Source of the DNA: a virus
Strand: one strand, 5' to 3'
DNA: 28,579 nt
IMG/VR virus record: IMGVR_UViG_3300030429_000009
Location: 1-28,579 of that record
Position numbers and translations under genes: made by a program. How positions within the stretch are numbered: position 1 is the stretch's first letter; the number at the start of each line of letters is the position of its first letter. Positions 14,262-20,648 of the stretch are shown one piece after another. The notes under the pieces are model-generated. The model was not told the origin of the DNA. It did no database searches and worked only from the letters and a program-made list of their open reading frames with translations.

Positions 14262-16093
14262 TGTTCCGTTACCCCCTCATGCCACTTTTCGTTGATGGCC
14301 TCGAATATCTCTGGCCCGAGAAGGATTCGGCCCTTGTAAGGCTCGATGTCCGCAAGATCCGGTGCGTCTGGATCGTATGAAATCGTGATGTGCGGTTGAT
14401 ACTCGGGATGATCCCAAGTCGCCCCTTGGCGCTTCATTTCCTCGTGCCGCCATGAAAGCTCCGATGAATTGAACAACAACACGCGCGCCTCGCCGAATTG
14501 CTCCATCAGGCGCGCACCACCGGGGGCGATTTCAGGGTTTTCCCGCCATGTCTCACCCATCTTCATCCAGTCGACAGGGGTGCGGCTGAACATAACGGTG
14601 ACGTGCATGTCGTCAGCGGGCAGCGTCGTTTTGAAGCCCTGCCCCTTCGCCCAAGCAATAATCTCATCCGCATTCAGCACGTCACGTCGAACATAGAGTG
14701 TGCGGGGCGCGGCATCTGCGACCTGTGACGCATCGCCCTCTTGCCCGTCTGGCAACAGACCACGCTCGACCGTGTCAAGGCTGTCGTCGCTCTCAAACGG
14801 GAATTCCTCGGCGTATCCCTCAAGGCCGGGGAAAGCGCCGCTTTCAGTCAGGGCATTGACCAAAGCCTTACCCGCCGCTTCCTCAGAGACAGCGCCCATT
14901 TCGGCGGCAATCTTCATTGTCTCGGCGGCGACCTTGCCCGTATCTGCACGCTCTTTCGCCGTGGGCTGCCAAAGCGATCGCCACGTGTAATGCAGATCGG
15001 CGGGACGCTCGTTCAAGGCAGACCAGATCACGCACTCGTCCAGAACCGACATAGCGGGCTGCATGCGTAGGGTCTGCTCGACCTTCACCTTGTCGTAGTA
15101 GGCTCGCGTGTCACTTGCGCCGGTTGCGTTCAGCCCGCCGGGGCTGATCATGAAATACAGCGTCATGGGGATGCCAACGGCAGCACTGGCAAGCTGCATG
15201 AAACGATCCAGAATGTCCGGCAACCCCCCAAAGCTCGCGGATTTGCTGGCGTATTCCTCCAGCGCGTCCAGCATCAGCGTGCCATTGATCCCCTTTGCGG
15301 TCGCGGCTAGAGTCAGCCGGCGCAAGACCTCCTGTTCGTATGCCGTCCCTCGCTTTTGCAGGTTGGACATGAGATCGGGGATCTTCACCACATCAACCTT
15401 CGCCTCATAAGTCAGCGAATTGACATTGGTGGCCAGCTCGTCAACGCGGCGCAGCGCATCCAGCATCCCCGGCAAAACAGACCGGCCCCAGCCGTCCGCA
15501 GTCGTCTTGCTCTTAATGTCCCCCAGCGGCGCAATGCCGTGAAAAATCACCAGCCGCGAGGGGTGAATATCAAGCGGCAAACCCTCTGCCGTTTTGACCG
15601 ACCAGAATTTGGGCTTACCAAATCCTTCTTGGCGCGGGTCTCGCTCAATCTCTCGCGCGCTCATTTCGTCGCGCGAAAGCACCGTTAAGTATTTCAGCCC
15701 GCCAATGGTCAGGCGCTTAGGGTCCAGCGGCTTCGACGGGTCTGCATCGCCAGTGCCGATCAGAATAGCCGCGCCGCCATAAAGCCGCGCCAAGCGTCTC
15801 GCCTCGAAAACCTTTGCCTTGAGCCCGAGCCGCATTTCCTCGGTCTCGATTGCGCTGATGTCAACCGCTTCGGCCTGCCACTCGCGCCACTCACGGCAGG
15901 AATCCTCTGCGGGCATGTCAATCGCCCGCTGGATCATCGAAGACGCCTCGTAAGCCTCCAAAATATCTATATGGCTCATCGCCACACTGGCGTAATGCGC
16001 TTGCCCGCCCTTGTCGCGCGCCGTGCCCATGCCAGACACAAGATTCAGCAGCCCGTCGTTGATCGGCTGGATTTTGTCTTGCGTCTTTGTCAT
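14258..16093 (-). CDS. Portal protein (DUF1073) fused to Acb1-like 2H phosphoesterase
   Basis: A 611-residue protein next to the large terminase. Residues 1 to about 430 are a DUF1073-type portal: MIQRAIDMPAEDSCREWREW, LYGGAAILIGTGDADPSKPL, the PLGDIKSKTTADGWGRSVLP region and GIPMTLYFMISPGGLNATGA are typical. The portal is the dodecameric DNA gate at one vertex. An acidic linker (about 431-461) leads to a 150-residue C-terminal domain with two H-x-T motifs (H497/T499 and H568/T570), the signature of 2H phosphoesterases and of the phage anti-CBASS nuclease Acb1. The gene starts at the ATG at 16093 and overlaps the terminase stop. The portal call is sure; the anti-CBASS role is an inference. 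Confidence 0.88.
   Translation of the reverse strand: MTKTQDKIQPINDGLLNLVSGMGTARDKGGQAHYASVAMSHIDILEAYEASSMIQRAIDMPAEDSCREWREWQAEAVDISAIETEEMRLGLKAKVFEARRLARLYGGAAILIGTGDADPSKPLDPKRLTIGGLKYLTVLSRDEMSAREIERDPRQEGFGKPKFWSVKTAEGLPLDIHPSRLVIFHGIAPLGDIKSKTTADGWGRSVLPGMLDALRRVDELATNVNSLTYEAKVDVVKIPDLMSNLQKRGTAYEQEVLRRLTLAATAKGINGTLMLDALEEYASKSASFGGLPDILDRFMQLASAAVGIPMTLYFMISPGGLNATGASDTRAYYDKVKVEQTLRMQPAMSVLDECVIWSALNERPADLHYTWRSLWQPTAKERADTGKVAAETMKIAAEMGAVSEEAAGKALVNALTESGAFPGLEGYAEEFPFESDDSLDTVERGLLPDGQEGDASQVADAAPRTLYVRRDVLNADEIIAWAKGQGFKTTLPADDMHVTVMFSRTPVDWMKMGETWRENPEIAPGGARLMEQFGEARVLLFNSSELSWRHEEMKRQGATWDHPEYQPHITISYDPDAPDLADIEPYKGRILLGPEIFEAINEKWHEGVTEQ
14261..14710 (-). other. Acb1-like 2H phosphoesterase domain of the portal gene
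   Basis: Codons 462-611 of the portal gene. The domain opens RTLYVRRDVLNADEIIAWAK and has HVT (497-499) and HIT (568-570) motifs 71 residues apart; T4 Acb1 is about the same size with its catalytic histidines about 69 apart (from memory). Acb1 cuts the cyclic oligonucleotides used by CBASS immunity. No in-frame ATG with a ribosome site lies before the domain, so it seems to be made only as part of the portal protein, unless released by proteolysis. Confidence 0.7.
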
Positions 16094-17427
16094 CAGAGGG
16101 CACCTGTCAGGCTGTAATTGTGTCCGAGGAGCATCAAATCAGTGAGCGCCCATACCAGCGCGTCGGCTCTGTCCGGCGATCCTTCACCGATAAAGCCAGC
16201 AGCAGTGAAGTTGCACATTTGATCCTCCAGATCGGGAAACTCCCCGACGTGGTGAACTCTACCCTGCTCGTATAGGGCGCTGATCGGTTCTGCCCTGACC
16301 GCCTTGCCACGGCTTGCGACCACCTCAGAAAAAGCGGCGGTTCTGTCTGCTGTGGCGACTGTGAATCGCACCATGTCACCACCATAGTTGCGCTCTCCGA
16401 TGATCCGGTCGGCCTCAAACCTGTGGTAAAGATCAACGGCGCGCCTGCCCCATCCTTCTGGCGACATCTGGCAAGTCCCATCGTGCAGAACGTAGCCCTG
16501 ACCATCCACGCCAAGGCCAGCCACGACGATCCCGATATCATCGCCGCCGCCATCGCCACGCGTGCCGGACGGGTCAACCGACACCACAATCCGCTGCATT
16601 TCTGGGGCGCTGGCAACGCGCAGGCTGTCAATGCCCGGCATAACCTTGCCGTCAGGGGCTTTCCGATCCTCCTGCGCCCAGAGCGCACCATTGATGTCGC
16701 TGGCCCACTCACCGGCCTCGAACCGGAGGCGCTTGGCTGCTGACATGGACGCCAGAACGTCAAAGTACTCTGGCGGCAGGTTATCGGCATTGTCCGCCGG
16801 GTTGACTTGCATCTCCACGTAGTCTTCGGGCTTTGCCAGCGCCTCTTTCGTGCCCGGCTTCATCTTGGCCCGGAACATCTGGTAGGACCAATGCAGCTTT
16901 GAGGGCGGGTTGCAGTCGAAGTATGCCTTGAGCGACAAGTACTGTCGCCCGGTGGTCTGCGCTATCTCGGGTGCCAGCTCGCACTTTTGAGCCAGGCGCG
17001 ACATTGCCGTCTCGACAGACCCCCACGGTATCTGACTGCTCTCGTTGAAATAGAGCGTGGCGTATTCTTGCCCAAGGATCTTCTCAACACGTTCCTTGTC
17101 GTCTAGGCCAGCAATCCAGATTTCAGAGTCGTTCGGCAGCTCGATGTAGAAGTCTGTCTTGTCGAACCTGACCCGGAGTGACGGGAAACACAGGCTCAAG
17201 ACCTTTGGCAGCGTATCAGACCAAACCGAGGTCTTGGCGTGATTGAACCGAAACCGAAATATCACATGCCTCGATCCGGGGGAGTTGATTGCCCTTTGGA
17301 TCAGCGCCCGGATCAGCAGGAAGGTTTTGCCCGATCGAGAGCCACCGCGCAGCATGACGTTGCGCGCTGGTCCTGCCAGTAGCCGGTTAGCCTCCCTCTG
17401 CTTGGGCGTAAGTTGTGCGATTGCCAT
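16093..17427 (-). CDS. terL: Terminase large subunit
   Basis: A 444-residue ATP-driven packaging motor with nuclease. The Walker A motif GGSRSGKT is at residues 28-35 and the Walker B-like ATLYFNES at 123-130, with asparagine before the catalytic glutamate, as in other PBSX-type terminases. The nuclease domain starts with VSVDPSGTRGDGGGDDIGIV (first acidic residue about 283), continues with IGERNYGGDMVRFTVA and ends with RADALVWALTDL, whose aspartate is the last metal ligand. It would cut concatemeric DNA and pump it through the portal, whose gene follows with a three-base overlap. The start is the ATG at 17427 just after the small subunit stop. Confidence 0.93.
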   Translation of the reverse strand: MAIAQLTPKQREANRLLAGPARNVMLRGGSRSGKTFLLIRALIQRAINSPGSRHVIFRFRFNHAKTSVWSDTLPKVLSLCFPSLRVRFDKTDFYIELPNDSEIWIAGLDDKERVEKILGQEYATLYFNESSQIPWGSVETAMSRLAQKCELAPEIAQTTGRQYLSLKAYFDCNPPSKLHWSYQMFRAKMKPGTKEALAKPEDYVEMQVNPADNADNLPPEYFDVLASMSAAKRLRFEAGEWASDINGALWAQEDRKAPDGKVMPGIDSLRVASAPEMQRIVVSVDPSGTRGDGGGDDIGIVVAGLGVDGQGYVLHDGTCQMSPEGWGRRAVDLYHRFEADRIIGERNYGGDMVRFTVATADRTAAFSEVVASRGKAVRAEPISALYEQGRVHHVGEFPDLEDQMCNFTAAGFIGEGSPDRADALVWALTDLMLLGHNYSLTGAL

Positions 17428-17430
17428 GGG

Positions 17431-17961
17431 TCACAGTTCTGCGTCCTCTGGGCTGACCGTGAGTGCTATGGCTCCAGTGTTGTGGACCTGCTCACGGAAT
17501 GCCTGCACGTTCACATGTTTGCCGATCAGCTCAATGCGCTTGATCCGGTCTGACAGCTTGATCTTGACCGTCTGGCCCATCTTGACGCCTTCAACTTCGA
17601 TCTCCTGCACATCGAGACCAGCGACAAGACCCTGACGCCAGATCAAGGGCCAATCCTTGATCGGCCTGATTGCGCCTGCATCATCGAGGATATCGGCAAG
17701 GTCTGCCGTGGCCTCATCGGCGAGTCGGTGTAGAACCCAATCGGCGTCGATTTCCGTCCGCTGTGCCCTCTTTGCCTGCGCAGCCTGCACGGCCTCGAAG
17801 ACGTGCAGCTTCACCTTACCATTGCTTACCCACTGGTATGCCTTGGAGGCGGCTGTGGTGGCGCTGTATCCAGCCCTCAGTGCGGCTTGCTTTGGGTCCA
17901 GATCAATGAGGTATTCCGCAACAAAGCGGGCCTCTCTGGCATCTAGCTTCTTGGGTGCCAT
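17431..17961 (-). CDS. terS: Terminase small subunit
   Basis: A 176-residue protein before the large subunit. Residues 1-55 (MAPKKLDAREARFVAEYLID, then NPKQ-type helix LDPKQAALRAGYSATTAASK) are the helix-turn-helix DNA-binding region of the Terminase_2 family (PF03592). The middle is helical and probably forms the ring oligomer. The C-terminal part (ISDRIKRIELIGKHVNV-type sequence) binds the large subunit in relatives. It would recognise the packaging site. It is the first gene after the putative late promoter and its terminator, with AAGGA ten bases before the ATG. Confidence 0.88.
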   Translation of the reverse strand: MAPKKLDAREARFVAEYLIDLDPKQAALRAGYSATTAASKAYQWVSNGKVKLHVFEAVQAAQAKRAQRTEIDADWVLHRLADEATADLADILDDAGAIRPIKDWPLIWRQGLVAGLDVQEIEVEGVKMGQTVKIKLSDRIKRIELIGKHVNVQAFREQVHNTGAIALTVSPEDAEL

Positions 17962-17994
17962 GAGTGACGTTCCTTACTGGCCCCCCCGCCAATG

Positions 17995-18025
17995 AAAAAG
18001 CGCCCGAACCTGAGAGGCTAGGCGC
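17995..18025 (-). terminator. Intrinsic terminator before the terminase genes (tR'-like)
   Basis: On the minus strand GCGCC...GGGCGC closes a long imperfect hairpin (inner CCT/AGG pairs, CTC loop) followed by five T. It lies between the promoter at 18068-18096 and terS, so transcripts would stop after about 65 bases unless antiterminated, as at lambda tR'. Confidence 0.75.
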
Positions 18026-18067
18026 TGTGGTGCGGTGCTTTGGTGGCAAGCCCGCGCGATAATATGG

Positions 18068-18096
18068 TCTATACGCGAATAAGACTTATGCGTCAA
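18068..18096 (-). promoter_or_regulatory. Putative late promoter (PR'-like), minus strand
   Basis: TTGACG (18096-18091), a 17-base spacer and TATAGA (18073-18068) form a good sigma70-type promoter reading towards the terminase genes. The -35 box overlaps the TGA of the upstream regulator gene. The spacer holds a perfect inverted repeat, ATAAG-T-CTTAT, which could be a protein-binding site. The start of transcription would be near 18061. Confidence 0.7.
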
Positions 18097-18689
18097 GATA
18101 TCCTGTTCGCCAATCGCTCAAGCGCATCATGTAGATGCCGCCTGCCCTTGTCGTGGTTCATGCCGCGATACTGGCGCAGGCGTCCTATCGCTTGGCCCTC
18201 ACAGGCAACGGTGAGCAATATGCGGTGATCCTCGGCGGGGATATGGCGTGTGATGCCGATGAGGGCGCTCATGCGGTCGATCTGAATAGCGACCGCTGCA
18301 TCCGGCTTGGGGCTGCTGTCCACCCGCTCCTTTGACCAATCGTTGCCCTGCCCTTGCTCTGTGCGCTGCCATGCGTCACGCAGTGCGGATGCAGCGTTAA
18401 AGCCCCGCTTGGTGATCCAGCCCCGGCGATGATAGACGTCGAGCATGTCGTAGAACACCCGGCGCTTGACCCCGTTAGGGTTGCGATGCTTGACCTCTCC
18501 GTTGTCAGGATCAACCTCGGGGTCTACACCCTCCTCCACCCGGCTTTCCCGTGCGCGGTTGGCCGGTCCATCTGCGCCCATGTCCCAAGGTGATGCGTTC
18601 AAACTGACCAGCGCGCGCGGCTGTGCCTTCGGGTTGGTGCCGTTTTTCAGTTTCGTCCGCCTTCTGCTCTTGCTTGCCATGTGGATCAC
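18093..18689 (-). CDS. DUF6456-like protein, putative late regulator / antiterminator
   Basis: A 198-residue basic protein. The N-terminal 30 residues are a lysine/arginine-rich tail (MIHMASKSRRRTKLKNGTNP). The C-terminal part (about 85-195), with YDMLDVYHRRGWITKRGFNA, then a helical region and GQAIGRLRQYRGMNHDKGRR, looks like the DNA-binding DUF6456 domain known from alphaproteobacteria. It lies immediately before a promoter and terminator that control the terminase operon, the place of the lambda Q gene. A role as antiterminator or late activator is inferred from this. The GTG at 18689 overlaps the previous stop; an ATG three codons in (18680) is possible. Confidence 0.65.
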   Translation of the reverse strand: MIHMASKSRRRTKLKNGTNPKAQPRALVSLNASPWDMGADGPANRARESRVEEGVDPEVDPDNGEVKHRNPNGVKRRVFYDMLDVYHRRGWITKRGFNAASALRDAWQRTEQGQGNDWSKERVDSSPKPDAAVAIQIDRMSALIGITRHIPAEDHRILLTVACEGQAIGRLRQYRGMNHDKGRRHLHDALERLANRIS

Positions 18690-18895
18690 TTGCCCCTCTT
18701 GCCATATTGCCTATCGGCCTCGTTAATGATTGCCTGTCGTGTCCAGTCGTCGCGGACCTGCTCCGGGTCGATCACCGCCAGCCCGTGCTTGTGCCACGCC
18801 TCTGCGCAGGCGTCGTGATTGCGCTGCTTGGCCTCTACCCCGGTGGGGGCGGGGCCGTGGGCGCGGTGGTAGATGCTGGAGACACCGCGGCTCAT
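18686..18895 (-). CDS. Small basic protein, hypothetical
   Basis: A 69-residue protein starting at the ATG at 18895, which overlaps the methyltransferase stop (ATGA). It reads MSRGVSSIYHRAHGPAPTGV and has a histidine- and charge-rich middle (AKQRNHDACAEAWHKHGLAV), then DPEQVRDDWTRQAIINEADR near the end. A longer frame starts further upstream but lies inside the methyltransferase gene. The last part is helical and strongly charged, as in small DNA-associated phage proteins. I do not recognise the family. It is co-translated with the putative late regulator. Confidence 0.65.
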   Translation of the reverse strand: MSRGVSSIYHRAHGPAPTGVEAKQRNHDACAEAWHKHGLAVIDPEQVRDDWTRQAIINEADRQYGKRGK

Positions 18896-19452
18896 GCCAT
18901 CACCCCGATCTGGTCGCCCATCACGTCCCACCCTGCGCGCAATTCTCGGCTGAATAGTTCGATCCGGCGAGCGTTTGGTATCAGCGCCTCAGCCGCGGCG
19001 AATGCCTCGTCGGGCTTGCGGGAGTGCTCGCGTACCGGGCCCTCAATGACAGAGCGCACATTGCGGGCGCATTTTGGCTGCCCGATGGTCCCGATTAGGA
19101 ACGGTTCGCCCGCGCAGCGCAAAACGTACCCGGTACCGAAAGCCTGCTTGCCGTTGACCGTTTTCTTGGACCAGTGACCGGCGGTTTTGAAGGTGAAGCC
19201 CCATGCCACCATGACCTCGATCGCTTGCGGCAGCATCGGGTTTGTGGCCCAAAGCCAGAGAAGGCAGTCAGGCGCAGCGAGATCCGCCACCCTAAGCTCT
19301 TTAATCCAGTCCAACGGCGTGCAGTCGTATTGCGCCTTGGCGTTCTTCGCTTCTCCTGCCGTCGACCAGTTATCGAACGACCAAGGCGGGTCGGCCATGA
19401 TCAAGTCATACCGGAACAGCGGCACCTCTTGGATGGATCTGTAGGCGCTCAC
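18892..19452 (-). CDS. MT-A70 family adenine DNA methyltransferase
   Basis: A 186-residue protein with DPPW at residues 21-24 (YDLIMADPPWSFDNW), the catalytic motif of MT-A70-type N6-adenine methyltransferases. Further family features are LLWLWATNPMLPQAIEVMVA, WGFTFKTAGHWSKK and the end VREHSRKPDEAFAAAEALIP, a usual family ending. Phage enzymes of this type methylate adenine in the phage DNA and may protect it from restriction; the target site cannot be told from sequence. The GTG at 19452 overlaps the previous stop by two bases. It is about as short as other phage members. Confidence 0.87.
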   Translation of the reverse strand: MSAYRSIQEVPLFRYDLIMADPPWSFDNWSTAGEAKNAKAQYDCTPLDWIKELRVADLAAPDCLLWLWATNPMLPQAIEVMVAWGFTFKTAGHWSKKTVNGKQAFGTGYVLRCAGEPFLIGTIGQPKCARNVRSVIEGPVREHSRKPDEAFAAAEALIPNARRIELFSRELRAGWDVMGDQIGVMA

Positions 19453-19628
19453 GTGTCATGCTCCACACTTCCGGGCCGAGTCATGGGCGCTGCCAACATG
19501 GCCTCAGTGACGGTTTCCGTGGCCCATCCCTCAGCAATGAGACCGGCGCGGATGGCGCTCTCTGGCGCTCCGCCTTGGCGCATGCGATTGACCTTGCCTC
19601 GGAGGGTGGCGATTTGATCAATGATCAT
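19449..19628 (-). CDS. Small hypothetical protein before the methyltransferase
   Basis: A 59-residue protein with overlaps on both sides: its ATG overlaps the previous stop (ATGA) and its TGA overlaps the methyltransferase GTG. It reads MIIDQIATLRGKVNRMRQGG, then IRAGLIAEGWATETVTEAML, and ends PGSVEHDT. It looks like a short helical protein, perhaps DNA-binding or a regulator of the neighbouring enzyme. Function unknown. Confidence 0.7.
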   Translation of the reverse strand: MIIDQIATLRGKVNRMRQGGAPESAIRAGLIAEGWATETVTEAMLAAPMTRPGSVEHDT

Positions 19629-19906
19629 GCTGACACCTCATCAACTGGGGCGATAAAGCTGGAATGAATCCACATGCGCCAATTATCCGGCGACGTTTTT
19701 GCGGCACCAAGGCTGTCCCATTCCACCAAGAGCGTGCCTTCGCCAGCATCGCGCGCCGCCATCGGCACTTCGATGATGGTGCCCTGACGTGGCAGAGCCA
19801 TCTTGTCGGCCCACGCTGATCCGTGCCGAACCCATGAATGCTCAGGAAGGTTGCGCACTCGCCCGCCCACCTTCCATTTTTCCGCCTGCCCTATCTCTAC
19901 ATTCAT
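19625..19906 (-). CDS. Hypothetical protein (small beta-rich domain)
   Basis: A 93-residue protein starting MNVEIGQAEKWKVGGRVRNL. It has short hydrophobic strands (GTIIEVPMAARDAGEGTLLV, EWDSLGAAKTSPDNWRMWIH), which suggests a small barrel, perhaps SH3-like (valine/glycine turns and tryptophans). It is followed by the small 59-residue gene with an ATGA overlap. AAGAGAG-type purines precede the ATG. I do not recognise the family. Function unknown. Confidence 0.65.
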   Translation of the reverse strand: MNVEIGQAEKWKVGGRVRNLPEHSWVRHGSAWADKMALPRQGTIIEVPMAARDAGEGTLLVEWDSLGAAKTSPDNWRMWIHSSFIAPVDEVSA

Positions 19907-20111
19907 AACTGTCTCTCTTATCTCTCACCCCGGAGGGGGGTGGGGTTGAAGGTATAGGACGACAAGCCCCGGCATTTCTGCCCGGCTTGTCCCGATACCC
20001 TCGCGATCTTGCCTGACACTGCCAAGCCGCCGCTTTGGTCGATCTGGTGGCCGCTGCCTGCCCCAAATCGTTGACCGCTACTTTTCGGCACTTCTGCAAC
20101 TGTGCCGGGGA

Positions 20112-20246
20112 TCACGCTTCGGTCTTTCGGACTGCGCTTTGCCTTCGATCCCGCCCCATGGTAGGCTTTCCCTGCTGGTGCCACGGTCTGTCACAACCCA
20201 CCTTCCAGCATGGCCCCGCGTTGCTCTGGCGCGCGGGGTCGCCCAT
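20112..20246 (-). CDS. Small ORF with zinc-finger-like motif, uncertain
   Basis: A 44-codon frame with an excellent ribosome site (AAGGAGGG seven bases before the ATG at 20246). The protein reads MGDPARQSNAGPCWKVGCDR and then PWHQQGKPTMGRDRR. The C-x4-C and nearby histidine look like the start of the C..C.RP...G..C..H finger often found beside HNH enzymes, but the second half of that finger is missing. It lies in the 342-base stretch 19907-20249 in which no other gene is convincing; the remaining bases 19907-20111 show nothing I can name. It may be a real small gene or a gene remnant. Confidence 0.4.
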   Translation of the reverse strand: MGDPARQSNAGPCWKVGCDRPWHQQGKPTMGRDRRQSAVRKTEA

Positions 20247-20249
20247 TTC

Positions 20250-20648
20250 TCAACCCTCCTTGGCCGTCATGGCCTTGATGAAATCGGCCTGTTGCCGCGC
20301 CGTGAAGCTGCGCCAGAGGGCCATGAATATCCGCTTGCGCGCCTGCTCCGCGAAGGTGGCACGCTCGATCCGGCGCAGCCCTGCCCCCACGTAGGCCTCC
20401 AATTCAACCGGCGTGGCGATGTCAGCCCAGAACCGTGCATCGTCGCGGACGCCTGCGAACCCGTCCAAGGGGGGCGAACCAGCCCCCACGGTCTCGAGCA
20501 TCCCGCACAGCGCCTCGCCAAGCATCCTCTGGCCTTCGGGCATTCGCTCAGCCGCCGCGACAGCAGCCATCAGTGCCCGCTGGCACGCAGCCCATGTGGC
20601 GGCATCCTGCGCGCTGACCGGCGAGGATATGGGGCGCTGAACCGTCAT
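20250..20648 (-). CDS. Hypothetical protein after the helicase
   Basis: A 132-residue, alanine- and arginine-rich helical protein starting MTVQRPISSPVSAQDAATWA, with the ATG overlapping the helicase stop (ATGA). The first half (about 20-80) is helical with AAERMPEGQRMLGEALCGML, then GFAGVRDDARFWADIATPVE follows. The second half is basic (YVGAGLRRIERATFAEQARK). No transmembrane segment or catalytic motif is visible. It may act with the helicase in replication, but only the tight linkage supports this. Confidence 0.65.
   Translation of the reverse strand: MTVQRPISSPVSAQDAATWAACQRALMAAVAAAERMPEGQRMLGEALCGMLETVGAGSPPLDGFAGVRDDARFWADIATPVELEAYVGAGLRRIERATFAEQARKRIFMALWRSFTARQQADFIKAMTAKEG

Noticed and set aside
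14261-14710. Independent translation of the Acb1-like domain from an internal start.
   Set aside because: There is no in-frame ATG or GTG with a ribosome site near codon 462, only CTG/TTG without a convincing one.
1-17961. The structural genes as a gene transfer agent cluster.
   Set aside because: Tail-tip order is GTA-like, but the window has immunity, replication and regulation genes, a small terminase with a late switch and a long tape measure. It is a phage.
19918-20184. An 88-codon minus-strand frame in the gap before the 93-residue gene.
   Set aside because: It starts with GTG without a close ribosome site, and the sequence is low in recognisable structure. The 44-codon frame in the same place has the better start.
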